64,000 bases of DNA from Paraperibacillus esterisolvens (GCF_046237625.1 NZ_CP143545.1:2418001-2482000), one strand, 5' to 3'. Positions 17,117 through 26,460 are shown, counted from the stretch's first letter. Program-made: numbers and translations. The notes: a model not told the origin generated them from the sequence alone.

Positions 17117-18781
17117 TTATTTTACGAGCTTTAGAATGCTTTGTGTTACATAGAAGTCTTTACCATTATAAACCGCAATACCATTTACTTCTTTTTTAAC
17201 AGACGTTTTTCCATTGCTGATTATAGCAATATTTTTATTTGCAGGAATTTCTACCTTTTGACTTCCATTTTGGGCGATGAAAACAGGGTTAGCTGCATCC
17301 GTTACATCAATGCGGACATCAAAACCTTTTTTTGCAAATTCTTCTTTTGCATTCGCATACAGCTGTTTTGTAACCTGCCCTAAATCAAAGCCCATGAATT
17401 TGGCTGCTTTTTTAGGAAGGTCAGTATTTTCAAGTAAACCAAATGGTCTGGAAGGGCCGAATGAATAAAGGAATACATCTTCGCCAGTATGGCCGCCCGT
17501 TGTAAACCCGAGATTAGCACGATCGGCAAGCAGCTTTACAAGGATTCCACCGGCATCAGTTTTCTTTTTTACTGCGCTTAATTTTTCTTTTTCAGCAGCT
17601 GACAAATTGTCTAGGCCATAGGAAGCTGCTACCTCTTCAATATTCGATAAGTCATCCTTTAGATTGCTGGCTGCACCTTCAACTGTTAATTTTGCTTTCT
17701 TCAGAGGATCGATATATGCAGATACCGGTGTAGAAGAATATGCACCCGTTCCTGTTTTAAGGTTCCCAATGGATATTCCGCTATTTCCGTGGTCCGTAAC
17801 AGCGATTACCATGGTGTTTCCATCCTTTTTGGCAAAATCCAGCGCTTTTTTCACTGCATCATCAAATGCAAGTGTATCACTTATCATCCCGATAGGATCG
17901 TTCGCGTGTGCTGCCCAGTCGACCTTGCTTCCTTCAACAAATAAGAAGAAACCGTCTTTATCTTTGTTTAATGTTTTAATGGCTTTATCTGTCATCTCTG
18001 CTAAAGTAGGCTCCGATGGTTTGGCTGTTTTCCGGTCAAAATCATAGGCAAGAGCGCTTGGGGCAAAGCTTCCCCAAATTTTATCGGACTTAGAATTCAG
18101 AAGAGAGTTCCGGTCTTCAACAAAGTCGTATTTCTTCTGATCTAAAACTTTTATTAAGTCTTCCCCGTCCTGTCTTGCATTCTTTGATGAAGCTGGAGAA
18201 AGCGATTCTTTACCCCCGCCCAGCACTACATCAATATTTTGATAGACTTGCTGCTCGGCTATGTCGCCATAATTGCTCCTATGTGTCGCATGAGCAGAGA
18301 AATCAGCCGGGGTAGCGTGCTGTATTTCCGCTGTTGCAACTAAGCCGGTAGATTTGCCAAGCAGTTTTGCGCCTTCTAATACATTGGCTACCGGACGCTG
18401 GGCATCTTTTTCGTCTACTGGTTTAAGTCCTGGTGAATTCACAACGGAAGGCAGGACTCCAATATATTTGTCATTGGTTTTGTGGCCGGTTGCAAGTGCA
18501 GTTCCGGCAGGAGCAGAATCCGTGATAGCGGATTCTGCTGAGTAAGTTCTCACACCTCCGGCCGCCATTTCATCCATAGCCAGATTTCCGCCCTTATACC
18601 ATCTGGCAAGGGTTGTTACAGTAGAGCTTGTACCGTCCATAACCATCATAATCACTTTTGTAGGCTGCTTTTTCTTGTCCTTCGCCTCTCCGCTGTCATT
18701 TTTTGCGGTGATTCCAAAGCCTGATAGAGCCACTGCACCAGCAATCGTAATACCCGCCAGTTTTTTGCTGAGATTTTTCAT
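17117..18781 (-). CDS. Secreted alkaline phosphatase
   Basis: The 554-residue exported phosphomonoesterase has an N-terminal signal-like helix (LAGITIAGAVALSGFGI). Metal ligand D49 is in VMDGTS. The catalytic serine S89 is in TDSAPAGTALATGHKT. Further metal sites appear as TDHGNSG and GGHTGEDV. It releases phosphate from organic esters outside the membrane. The protein is longer than the classic B. subtilis PhoA/PhoB because of a C-terminal extension of about 80 residues that looks like a small beta domain. GGGAGG is 6 bases before the ATG. Such genes are usually PhoPR-controlled; I could not identify a convincing Pho box. Confidence 0.92.
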   Translation of the reverse strand: MKNLSKKLAGITIAGAVALSGFGITAKNDSGEAKDKKKQPTKVIMMVMDGTSSTVTTLARWYKGGNLAMDEMAAGGVRTYSAESAITDSAPAGTALATGHKTNDKYIGVLPSVVNSPGLKPVDEKDAQRPVANVLEGAKLLGKSTGLVATAEIQHATPADFSAHATHRSNYGDIAEQQVYQNIDVVLGGGKESLSPASSKNARQDGEDLIKVLDQKKYDFVEDRNSLLNSKSDKIWGSFAPSALAYDFDRKTAKPSEPTLAEMTDKAIKTLNKDKDGFFLFVEGSKVDWAAHANDPIGMISDTLAFDDAVKKALDFAKKDGNTMVIAVTDHGNSGISIGNLKTGTGAYSSTPVSAYIDPLKKAKLTVEGAASNLKDDLSNIEEVAASYGLDNLSAAEKEKLSAVKKKTDAGGILVKLLADRANLGFTTGGHTGEDVFLYSFGPSRPFGLLENTDLPKKAAKFMGFDLGQVTKQLYANAKEEFAKKGFDVRIDVTDAANPVFIAQNGSQKVEIPANKNIAIISNGKTSVKKEVNGIAVYNGKDFYVTQSILKLVK

Positions 18782-18983
18782 TTTTTACCTCCCATGAGAA
18801 ATTATGTACAAGTAAATAATAATACAAGTTTATTAAAAAATGATTTCAGTAGAGTTAAATTAAAATTAAATATTCAAAAAAATCAAAAAAAGGTGTACAT
18901 AGGGAGATGCTCGAGGATTATATGAGGTTTAAAAAAATAGCATGATTAACTGGAATTCCTGATAGATCCAATATGGAGTACCG

Positions 18984-19026
18984 AAAAACTGCCTGTCCCT
19001 ATTGAATGCTTGGGAACAGGCAGTTT
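18984..19026 (-). terminator. Hairpin with minus-strand T tract
   Basis: A 14-bp stem with one bulge (AAACTGCCTGTCCC against GGGAACAGGCAGTTT) is followed by five T residues on the minus strand. No annotated gene ends here, since the neighbouring genes are divergent, so it marks an unannotated transcript or stops antisense transcription. Confidence 0.6.
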
Positions 19027-19053
19027 ATGTTCGTTTAGAGCAAATATCTACAT

Positions 19054-19078
19054 AAATGTTTAACTTATCTAAACATTT
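19054..19078. promoter_or_regulatory. Perfect 9-bp inverted repeat, operator-like
   Basis: The arms AAATGTTTA and TAAACATTT are separated by 7 bases. It lies between two hairpins in the region shared by the divergent alkaline phosphatase and YtcJ-like genes. The form suits a dimeric repressor site, but the regulator is unknown. Confidence 0.4.
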
Positions 19079-19084
19079 TATAAG

Positions 19085-19119
19085 GAGCCCTCCCCGTCTC
19101 TCTTGCGGGAGGGCTCTTT
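19085..19119 (+). terminator. GC-rich terminator-like hairpin
   Basis: A 10-bp stem GAGCCCTCCC/GGGAGGGCTC with a 12-nt loop is followed by only TTT. It lies 110 bases before the YtcJ-like start. Confidence 0.5.
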
Positions 19120-19228
19120 GTGCCGGCAGCCCCCTTTGGCGGAAGTGCCCATACCACCAAAAACATACTTTCTCCCCCCATTCATACACATATAATAATG
19201 TGATTCTACTTGAGCGGGGAGGAAGATC

Positions 19229-20806
19229 ATGGAGACATATATCAATGGCCTCATATTCACATCTGATGCAGTCCAGCCATATGCGGAGGCAATGATCATT
19301 GATGAGGGAATGATCAGATGGATCGGCAATATGTCCAGCATGCCTGATAATGAAGGTGATATTATTGATTTAGGGGGGAAAAGGGTCCTTCCTGGATTTG
19401 TAGATGCCCATATGCATGCAGCCATGCTTGCAAAAACGCTTGGCCAGCTTGCATGCACCCCGCCTGGAGTTAAATCCAATCAGGAGCTTCTGGATAAAAT
19501 AACAAAAACAGAATGGCCGTCTGGGTGGATCAGAGGCTGGGGCTATGATGAACAAAAGATGGCAGAAAAAAGAATGCTGACCCGCTGGGACCTTGACCTG
19601 GCGACCGGTGATATCCCTGCTGTAATAACCCGTTCCTGCCTCCATGTATGCATTGCCAATAGCACTGCCCTAAGATTAGCGGGCATCGATTCAAAAACAG
19701 CTGCCCCTCCCGGGGGAAGGATAGATCTGGATGAAAACGGTGTTCCTACCGGAGTATTGAGAGAATCCGCCATGAAACTGGTCACTTCTCTTGCTCCCTC
19801 TCCTGACCGCACTGAATCAGTACGGGAACTTCTGGCTTTAAGCACCGAACTTGCTTCCTATGGGATAACTTCTGTTACCGAGATGATGGCGGGCAAAGGA
19901 GACTTTGAACTTTTTATCGCGGCAAAAGATGCAGGCTTCCATCAAAGATGCTCCCTCTACTACATTTGGGAAGAACTCGACACTTCCATATTGTCCGATG
20001 CAAGCACCGATACAAGCAGCCAGATTTTTATTGGAGGTGCCAAGCTGTTTGCCGACGGAAGCATAACCGGCCGGACAGCCTGGGTATCCCCGCCATACCT
20101 GGGAACGGACGGTCAGACCGGGTTACGCCTTTCTTCACGGGAAGTAATGATCCAGTTTTGTTCATTTGCTAAAAAAGCTGGAATTCAGGCAGCCATCCAT
20201 GCCATGGGAGAAAAGGCTATTGAGATGGCGGTCCAGGTTTTTTCCGAATCCGGCCATTGGCTTGGAGAGGAGATATGCCAGCGGATAGAACATGCTTCCC
20301 TTCCATCCGCCGAAGTTCTGAAAATGGCTTCCGCCCGCCGTATTGCAATGGTTCCTCAGCCTATATTTTTATTTGCGGAAATAGAAGGCTACCTCTTTAA
20401 TCTGGGGATCGAGCGGACCCAAAAAGCTTACCCTATTAAAACCATGCTGAAAAAAAACATACCTGTCTGCATCTCCTCAGATGCACCAGCCACGGCCTGG
20501 TCAGTGCCGCATGATCCTTTTACAGGAATTCAAGCTTGTGTGACCAGGAAAACCTACAATGGTGAAGATGCTGGACAGGAAGAACGTATTTCAACAGAAG
20601 AAGCCATTATCCTTTATACTAGAAAAGCCGCAGAAATTACAAGGTTTTCAAAAACTGGCCAGCTTTCCGCAGGGTACAGGGCTGACTTCATTATCCTTGA
20701 TTCCGACATCCTTGCTGCAATTCCCGATGAATTGGCTGAAACTTCCGTAATCAAGACTTACTGCGGCGGCAGGAAAATATATGACAGATATCTTCCTGCT
20801 ACGTAA
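19229..20806 (+). CDS. YtcJ-like metal-dependent amidohydrolase
   Basis: The 525-residue amidohydrolase of the YtcJ/LAF3 group has the TIM-barrel metal motif FVDAHMHAAM near residue 60. A later histidine pair lies in AAIHAMGEKA and RIEHASL, and the barrel-end aspartate in ISSDAPATAW. The family hydrolyses C-N bonds of cyclic or N-acyl substrates; the specific substrate is not known. GGGGAGGAAG precedes the ATG. Single-gene unit ending in a strong terminator. Confidence 0.88.
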   Translation: METYINGLIFTSDAVQPYAEAMIIDEGMIRWIGNMSSMPDNEGDIIDLGGKRVLPGFVDAHMHAAMLAKTLGQLACTPPGVKSNQELLDKITKTEWPSGWIRGWGYDEQKMAEKRMLTRWDLDLATGDIPAVITRSCLHVCIANSTALRLAGIDSKTAAPPGGRIDLDENGVPTGVLRESAMKLVTSLAPSPDRTESVRELLALSTELASYGITSVTEMMAGKGDFELFIAAKDAGFHQRCSLYYIWEELDTSILSDASTDTSSQIFIGGAKLFADGSITGRTAWVSPPYLGTDGQTGLRLSSREVMIQFCSFAKKAGIQAAIHAMGEKAIEMAVQVFSESGHWLGEEICQRIEHASLPSAEVLKMASARRIAMVPQPIFLFAEIEGYLFNLGIERTQKAYPIKTMLKKNIPVCISSDAPATAWSVPHDPFTGIQACVTRKTYNGEDAGQEERISTEEAIILYTRKAAEITRFSKTGQLSAGYRADFIILDSDILAAIPDELAETSVIKTYCGGRKIYDRYLPAT

Positions 20807-20846
20807 AACAGCAGCGGCCGCTCTTCCTGAGGGCCGCTGCTTTTTA
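20806..20846. terminator. Bidirectional terminator between YtcJ-like gene and subtilase
   Basis: A perfect 9-bp GC stem (GCAGCGGCC/GGCCGCTGC) with 12-nt loop. Five T on the plus side, weaker TGTTTT on the minus side. Confidence 0.82.
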
Positions 20847-22265
20847 TTTGAAATTCAGGGCCTGCCTGAATTCATCCCATAAGTTATTATTTCTGTCCCC
20901 CCCGGGATCTTTAACCTGTTGAAGCGAGCGCTTTATATCAATCACTCCGCTCCCATAATAGGGGTCGAACCCCTTTTTACCAAGATCGAAGGAATTTTTA
21001 CTGATGAGCGTCATCACTTCTGTATTTTTAAGGCCGGGATTTGACGAACGTATCAATCCGGCCAGCGCAGCTACATGCGGTGCGGCCATTGACGTTCCCG
21101 AAAGTGAGGCATATTGTTTATGGAAATACGTGCTTGGAATTTCCACCCCAGGAGCCGAGACATCAACATATTCCCCAAAATTGGAGAAATCCGCTCTCTT
21201 CCCATTATAATCAACAGCAGCCACACAAATTACTTCAGGATAGGCAGCCGGGAAACTTGGCTGATCGGTATTATCATTTCCTGCAGCTGTGGTGATAACA
21301 ATGTTTTTGTTAAAAGCATATTGGATGGCTTCTTTCATGACGGCCGATGGCTGGTAGTTCCCAAGGCTTAAATTAATTACATCTGCCCCATGGTCGGCTG
21401 CCCAGATGACTCCCCGCGCTACATCAAAGGCATTTCCGTATCCTTTATCATTCATCACCTTTACAGGCATTATTTTATTAAACCACGTCAGTCCGGCAAC
21501 ACCTTTCAAGTTGTTCGTCTTTGAAGCAATAATTCCGGCAACATGGGTTCCATGCCCATTATCATCATCAGCGATATTATTTTTAGCCAGCACATTATAG
21601 CCTCGTACCAGTCTTTGCTTAAGATCCGGGTGATCCAGGTCCACACCGGTGTCAACGACAGCAATTTTAATCTTTTTATCACCCTTGGTAATAACCCATC
21701 CTTCTTCCGCCCTTACAGAATGGAGATTCCATTGATAATTTCTCCTGTATAAGGAGTCATTGGGGCCTTTTTTTTCATCATTCTGCATATAGATATAATT
21801 AGGCTCAGCGTACAATACTTTAGGATTATGATTAAAGTATTTCAGCAGAAAATCAGTATCCTTGGTGCGGGATCTGTACACTTTAGTGTGATCGAAGGAT
21901 TTTATCAATTCTCCATCGATTTCCCTTGCAATCCTTGCCGACTCTTCTGCATCAGGTTTTACTTTATATTTTACGGTAGCTTCCCGCTCATGATAGTGGC
22001 TTTCATCGCGGTTATTATGCTTGATCAGGGTTATTCCTGACTGGCTCCTCAAATAATCCTTGAGTCCGCTCCCCCTTTCCAGGCTGTTAATCCGGGTCAG
22101 CTTCTTCCCCTGCTCCACATCTGCTATCATAGGCCTTCCTGGAAACCTTTCGCTGACAGCCTGCCGGTACTGCTCCTCCTGTCTATTTCCTGAATTATAG
22201 AGAACAACTCCAGTTGCAAACAGCAGAATGGCAGCTGCAATCAAAAAAGTTCTGGATCTTCCCAT
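20844..22265 (-). CDS. Membrane-anchored subtilisin-like serine protease (S8)
   Basis: The 473-residue protease starts with an uncleaved-looking anchor (SRTFLIAAAILLFATGVVLY). An I9-type propeptide region follows (KYKVKPDAEE through VLYAEPNYIY), then the S8 catalytic domain: Asp in AVVDTGVDLDHPDL, His in GHGTHVAGI, oxyanion Asn in TTAAGNDN, Ser in SGTSMAAPHVAAL. It acts outside the membrane as an endoprotease. The start at 22265 is chosen because GCAGGAGGAG lies 6 bases upstream; a longer frame to 22337 has no such site. The 30-residue tail is hydrophilic. Confidence 0.92.
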   Translation of the reverse strand: MGRSRTFLIAAAILLFATGVVLYNSGNRQEEQYRQAVSERFPGRPMIADVEQGKKLTRINSLERGSGLKDYLRSQSGITLIKHNNRDESHYHEREATVKYKVKPDAEESARIAREIDGELIKSFDHTKVYRSRTKDTDFLLKYFNHNPKVLYAEPNYIYMQNDEKKGPNDSLYRRNYQWNLHSVRAEEGWVITKGDKKIKIAVVDTGVDLDHPDLKQRLVRGYNVLAKNNIADDDNGHGTHVAGIIASKTNNLKGVAGLTWFNKIMPVKVMNDKGYGNAFDVARGVIWAADHGADVINLSLGNYQPSAVMKEAIQYAFNKNIVITTAAGNDNTDQPSFPAAYPEVICVAAVDYNGKRADFSNFGEYVDVSAPGVEIPSTYFHKQYASLSGTSMAAPHVAALAGLIRSSNPGLKNTEVMTLISKNSFDLGKKGFDPYYGSGVIDIKRSLQQVKDPGGDRNNNLWDEFRQALNFK

Positions 22266-22420
22266 ATACAAACTCCTCCTGCATCGATGTTTCCTATTAG
22301 CATGTCTTCTTTCCTCCCTTTGCATGATGGGAAACACTGGTTAAATGATGGACAGAAGGCACATACTAAAGACGGAAACAGCCATGCAATCTTAGATGGC
22401 AACCCTGCCATCCCTCGCTG

Positions 22421-23095
22421 TTATTCCTCTTTTGGCAATATAAATAATCTGCCGTTCGACCCAATTGCAGCATACTCAATATCATGAACACTTTTGCCTC
22501 TCTCCAACAGTTCGATGTTTACTTTCTTTAATTCTTCTTCTGGTGTTTCTCCATTTAAAGCCCATCTGCCCCCAATAATTATCTCCATAGGATATTTTCC
22601 CTTTGGACCAATGTTTTCCAGATCTTTACGGTTCAAAGGCAGGAACTTCTCTTTTTTTAATACAGAAAGTGTTCCGTTTATTTCGAAGACCGCCTTTTCC
22701 ACATCCCGCAGATTAAAAGTATCTTTTTCCCTGAGCATCGCTTCCAAAATATCCAGGGTGCATCCTGTTTTTCTCATTGCCTCTTTATTGATGTTTCCGT
22801 TTTCAATCAAGACAGCCGGCCTTCCTTTTATGAGGGAAGCCGCCCAATGAAGGCGGGATGCCTTGCTCAACAAATAGTAAATTCCGCCCATCGTAATCAG
22901 GGAGAGTATAAAATAGCTGAACTTTATCCTTAAATTAAATGCCATGTTGCCTCCTATCGTCCCCATTGTGATGGAAGCAATATAGAGATTGAGTGTCCTG
23001 TGAGCAATTACCTGCTTCCCTAAAACTTGCACAAAAAGCAACAGCAGAATAAATGCTGAAAAAGTCCTGATTATGATTTCCAATACATGGTTCAT
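22421..23095 (-). CDS. YetF/YrbG-family membrane protein (DUF421)
   Basis: The 224-residue protein has three N-terminal membrane helices (about 8-26, 35-58, 60-78) and a soluble C-terminal domain that includes the DUF421 signature KGRPAVLIENGNINKEAMRK. B. subtilis has several paralogues (YetF, YrbG, YdfS and others), some of which are spore-membrane proteins; from memory one pair affects germination. AGGAAGAAC precedes the ATG. It is 156 bases from the S8 protease and in the same direction. Confidence 0.88.
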   Translation of the reverse strand: MNHVLEIIIRTFSAFILLLLFVQVLGKQVIAHRTLNLYIASITMGTIGGNMAFNLRIKFSYFILSLITMGGIYYLLSKASRLHWAASLIKGRPAVLIENGNINKEAMRKTGCTLDILEAMLREKDTFNLRDVEKAVFEINGTLSVLKKEKFLPLNRKDLENIGPKGKYPMEIIIGGRWALNGETPEEELKKVNIELLERGKSVHDIEYAAIGSNGRLFILPKEE

Positions 23096-23254
23096 CGTGT
23101 TCTTCCTGACTTTTTTTTATTAGATTGTTTCACAATGTCCATTTCCATTCTGGTAAAAGAGTCGAGGCTTATACAGTCACTGAGCTTTTCAAAATTTTTA
23201 AATAACTATATAATGGGCTACATAATCCATTTCCAGCATAGGGGGAAATAAGAA

Positions 23255-24472
23255 ATGTTTGCTTCAAAAGTTAAACAGGAAGCTGCTGCTGTCAAGGATC
23301 AGGTTATTGAGTGGAGGAGATTTTTGCATCAAAATCCAGAGCTGTCTTTCTATGAAAAAAATACAGCGGATTTTATATACGAAACATTGGAAGCAATGGG
23401 AAGTTTTTCACTCTCCCGTCCCACAGAAAACAGCGTTACGGCTCGGCTGTCCGGCAGTGGCGGGGGAAAGGTACTGGCCATACGGGCAGATATTGACGCC
23501 CTCCCCATTCAAGAGGAAACAGGGCTCGAATTCTCATCACGAAGCGATGGAGTCATGCACGCCTGTGGCCATGATGGCCACACAGCCATGCTCCTCGGGG
23601 CCGCAAAGGTGCTATCTTCCATAAAGAACGAGTTATCGGGAGAAATTCTTTTTATTTTTCAGCATGCAGAGGAACTGTTTCCCGGTGGTGCTGAAGAATT
23701 GGTTGAGGCAGGTGTCATGGATGGAGTCGATGCAGTCATCGGCACGCACCTGTGGTCACCGCTTGAAACCGGCAGGGCGGGTATCATATACGGCCCGATG
23801 CTTGCATCGCCGGATACATTCTATCTGACCATTACAGGTAAAGGAGGACACGGCGGACTTCCGCATGAAACCGTGGACAGCATCGCAATCGGTTCGCAGG
23901 TAGTGACGAACCTTCAGCATATTGTATCCAGAAATATTGATCCCCTTGAACAGCTAGTGATCTCGGTGACTAAATTCACCGGAGGCACTACTCATAACGT
24001 TATTCCTGGTTCGCTCGAAATGATGGGTACCGTACGGACGTTCAATCCAGAACTGAGACAAAAAGTACCCCAGCTTATGGAACGCGTCATCAAAGGAATC
24101 ACGGAAGCACATGGCGGCTCCTTTAAGTTTTCTTATGAATATGGCTACAGGCCTGTGATCAATCATGACTCTGTAACCCGAATTATTCATGATACTGCCC
24201 TTAAGCTTTACGGGGAAAATGGAGTTGAGCTGATGCGGCCCAACATGGTAGGAGAAGATTTTTCAGCCTACCTCCAAAAAGCGGAAGGCTGTTTCTTTTT
24301 TACCGGCGCCGGCAATAAGGAAAAAGGCATCACTTACCCTCACCATCACGCAAAATTCTCCATTGATGAGGAGTCACTGGGCATGGGAGTAGAGATGTTT
24401 GTGGGTACGGCACTTCAGTTTTTAAGTGTGCCATCTGCAGAATCATTAGTTAAGCAGGAGGATCATTCATGA
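23255..24472 (+). CDS. M20 family amidohydrolase (N-acyl amino acid deacylase type)
   Basis: The 405-residue M20D peptidase/amidohydrolase carries the binuclear metal motif VMHACGHDGHTAMLL, the ligand segment QHAEELFPGGAEE and the later GEDFSAYLQK. It fits the AmaA/YxeP/IAA-amino-acid hydrolase group that removes acyl groups from N-acyl amino acids. AGGGGGAAAT precedes the ATG. The stop overlaps the start of the VOC gene by four bases (ATGA), so the two are translationally coupled. Confidence 0.92.
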   Translation: MFASKVKQEAAAVKDQVIEWRRFLHQNPELSFYEKNTADFIYETLEAMGSFSLSRPTENSVTARLSGSGGGKVLAIRADIDALPIQEETGLEFSSRSDGVMHACGHDGHTAMLLGAAKVLSSIKNELSGEILFIFQHAEELFPGGAEELVEAGVMDGVDAVIGTHLWSPLETGRAGIIYGPMLASPDTFYLTITGKGGHGGLPHETVDSIAIGSQVVTNLQHIVSRNIDPLEQLVISVTKFTGGTTHNVIPGSLEMMGTVRTFNPELRQKVPQLMERVIKGITEAHGGSFKFSYEYGYRPVINHDSVTRIIHDTALKLYGENGVELMRPNMVGEDFSAYLQKAEGCFFFTGAGNKEKGITYPHHHAKFSIDEESLGMGVEMFVGTALQFLSVPSAESLVKQEDHS

Positions 24473-24852
24473 TAAAAAAAGTTGATCATATAGGTATCAT
24501 GGTAAGCGATATGGAGAAATCCATCTCATTTTACCAGGATGTACTGGGACTGAAATTAAAGGATAGGGTTCCCCATACAGATGGCATCATCGAGCTTGCC
24601 TTTCTCGGACTTGGTACCGACTCCGAAACCGAGGTGGAGCTGATAAAGGGGTATAACGATTCACTGCCGGCAGAAGGAAAAGTTCATCATTTTGCAGTTA
24701 GTGTGGAAAATATTAGTGAAGAGTACCTCAAAATGAAGGAGCTTGGTTATGTAGAGATCATTGATCCTGAAATTGTGATCCTCCCTAACGGCTACAAATA
24801 CTTTTTCATAAAAGGGCCAGATAAAGAATGGATTGAACTTTTTCAACGCTGA
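24469..24852 (+). CDS. VOC family protein (glyoxalase / methylmalonyl-CoA epimerase-like)
   Basis: The 127-residue protein has two beta-alpha-beta-beta-beta modules. Candidate metal ligands are H7 (KVDHIGIMV), E48-region glutamates, H73 (VHHFAVSV) and E123 (KEWIELFQR). The N-terminal pattern is shared by glyoxalase I and methylmalonyl-CoA epimerase; which reaction it performs is not decidable. Coupling to the M20 amidohydrolase suggests a role in the same catabolic step. Ends in a good terminator. Confidence 0.85.
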   Translation: MIKKVDHIGIMVSDMEKSISFYQDVLGLKLKDRVPHTDGIIELAFLGLGTDSETEVELIKGYNDSLPAEGKVHHFAVSVENISEEYLKMKELGYVEIIDPEIVILPNGYKYFFIKGPDKEWIELFQR

Positions 24853-24861
24853 TATCTAAAT

Positions 24862-24890
24862 AAGCCGGGCGGCGGATGCCCGGCTTTCTT
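24862..24890 (+). terminator. Terminator after the M20-VOC pair
   Basis: Perfect 9-bp stem AAGCCGGGC/GCCCGGCTT with 7-nt loop, then TTCTT. Confidence 0.85.
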
Positions 24891-24910
24891 ACGTTCTTTA
24901 GACTGTATCA

Positions 24911-25095
24911 GAGTTCTTTTTTGTGGAAAGGGGACGGAGCTGTATGTATCATGAGGCTTTCTGCAACCGGGATATGCACATCTGTTGTCTTTCTGGCCAT
25001 CTTGCCGCCTTACTCCGCTCCACCGCCTTATTATGTTTGTTCCTGCTTTCCTCCAGTTCCTTTCCATGCATGGGATTGCGAATAGATAACTCATA
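24911..25095 (-). repeat. Dispersed intergenic repeat, copy C
   Basis: On the minus strand this matches copy D over most of its length: ATTCGCA.cCCAT, GGAAAGGA, ACAAACAtAATAAGGcGGTG, GCGGAGTAAGGCGG, CCGGtTGCAGaAAGCC and CAGCTCcGtCCCCTtTCC blocks. The 3' end faces the terminator of the M20-VOC unit. One frame is open right through this copy but not through the others, so coding is doubtful. Confidence 0.8.
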
Positions 25096-25359
25096 TTGTT
25101 TTTTTTTTTGGCTGTTTTCACATATATTGTGTCTAGTGAATGAAAAAGTGGATTACCTCTCCAGTTGGTTTAAATCATTTATTCTTCACACAAAACACAT
25201 GAAAGTTTGAAAAGAGCATGCATTATAATAAAGATCTATGTTGGTATCGATTATAAACCTATCCGTCCCCTCCCAATAATTAACTATCTTTATTACAATG
25301 TATGAACTCCTGAAATAGAGGCAGATTAACAGTATTAACCCACGAGGAGGTGAACACAC

Positions 25360-25575
25360 ATGGCACGCAGTGGTTCTAATCGTCAAAAACTAGTTCCTGG
25401 AGCTCAGCAGGCTATCGACCAAATGAAGTACGAAATCGCTTCAGAATTCGGTGTACAGCTTGGAGCTGAAACAGTATCACGCGCTAACGGATCTGTTGGT
25501 GGTGAAATTACTAAACGTCTTGTTGCTACAGCACAATCTCAACTAACTGGCCAATTCGGCGGTACAACTCGTTAA
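25360..25575 (+). CDS. Small acid-soluble spore protein, alpha/beta type
   Basis: The 71-residue SASP coats and protects spore DNA. It carries the germination-protease site YEIASEFGV (cleavage after E25) and the second conserved box GSVGGEITKRLVA. Length and motifs are typical. CGAGGAGGTG lies 8 bases before the ATG. Expected to be made in the forespore under sigma-G; I could not fix the promoter by eye. Codon use is stronger than in its neighbours (many CGT, GCT, GGT), as expected for an abundant protein. Confidence 0.96.
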   Translation: MARSGSNRQKLVPGAQQAIDQMKYEIASEFGVQLGAETVSRANGSVGGEITKRLVATAQSQLTGQFGGTTR

Positions 25576-25604
25576 TCATTTAACAATTGAATAATATGGA
25601 TGAA

Positions 25605-25635
25605 GGCTGTCTGCCAGCTGGCAGGCAGCCTCTTT
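25605..25635 (+). terminator. Terminator after SASP gene
   Basis: An 11-bp stem (GGCTGTCTGCC/GGCAGGCAGCC, one G-U, AGCT loop) followed by TCTTT. Confidence 0.8.
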
Positions 25636-25752
25636 ATGATTTGGTCCTGCAATACCATCTTTTCAAGATGTTTTTTATTAGGCGTTTATGGATGCGAAGA
25701 GAGATAGTCAAATAGAAGAGACCCTGTCCGGGCCCCTCCTGGATCATTTCAT

Positions 25753-26200
25753 TCAAGTCTTTATTACAGCCATTTCTTTACCGAATCTATCACCCTCATC
25801 AGTAAATCCCAGTTGGGAATATAAATGTTGGGCTGCCATGTTTTCAGGATGATATCCCACAATAATCTTTTTCACATGAGGTAATTTACTCATCTCTATA
25901 ATCATCAGCTCCGTTGCTGCCTTCCCGATCCCCTTGCCCTGGAACGCCTTATCTATCATGATCCGATAAACCCAATGTCCCTGAAGCTCTTCCATAACTG
26001 AAATTGAACATTAGAAAACCTGTTATTTTATCATCTAAATAAATTGCATATGGTTTCAATGTTGGTTCAAACTTTGATTGAGCTATTGAAACGGCAATAG
26101 GTTCCATGTATTTTTTCTGATCTTCAAACAATTCTAAACTGCAGCATTCATACCAGTTTTCACCATTTAATTCTTCAATCCTTACTTTTTCTTTATCCAT
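25753..26200 (-). pseudogene. GNAT acetyltransferase with one frameshift (BltD/PaiA-like)
   Basis: Two overlapping frames together make one acetyltransferase of about 148 residues. The first (from 26200) reads to GFLMFNFSY. The second resumes with EELQGHWVYRIMID, followed by the acetyl-CoA loop QGKGIGKAA and the C-terminal HLYSQLGFTDEGDRFG. One extra G in the run after AGTTAT (near 25993) separates them. A good AAAGGGGGAAATC start site is present. The similarity is to diamine/spermidine acetyltransferases such as BltD. It may be a recent loss or a sequencing error. Confidence 0.8.
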
Positions 26201-26403
26201 GATTTCCCCCTTTTGAATTGACTCTTTTTATAGGCTCTTTTTTAAAAATTGTTATTTTAGAACGAGTTCTCTGAGAATATCAAATTATTAAATTGTGGTT
26301 TGGAGTGTAAGGCAGCTCCAATAGAGTCCTGCAGCGGAAGTCCACTTTCTTGTTCAATAGTGACAATATATGCGAAAACTGCCTTCTTTTTTAGTGAAAA
26401 CGT

Positions 26404-26460
26404 TTAATCCGTATAAACAGGGGTTTTCCTTTTGTAATCTTCAAACATTCTTTTTTCCAT
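26404..26460 (-). CDS. Very short frame with strong ribosome binding site
   Basis: An 18-codon frame (MEKRMFEDYKRKTPVYTD) is preceded by TAAAGGAGGCGTTCACT, an excellent start signal. Nothing else is open behind it. It may be a real peptide or the surviving 5' end of a lost gene. The rest of the 26201-26682 gap shows no other gene. Confidence 0.35.
   Translation of the reverse strand: MEKRMFEDYKRKTPVYTD

Noticed and set aside
18782..18960. Pho box upstream of the alkaline phosphatase gene
   Set aside because: TTTACT- and TTTAATTTAAC-like pieces exist, but regular spacing of TT(A/C/T)ACA repeats could not be shown.
24843..25121. Open minus-strand frame of 92 codons with a CRKP cysteine motif
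   Set aside because: It coincides with repeat copy C. Related peptide pieces can be read in copies A, B and D but are interrupted by stops or lie in other frames, so it is treated as repeat sequence.
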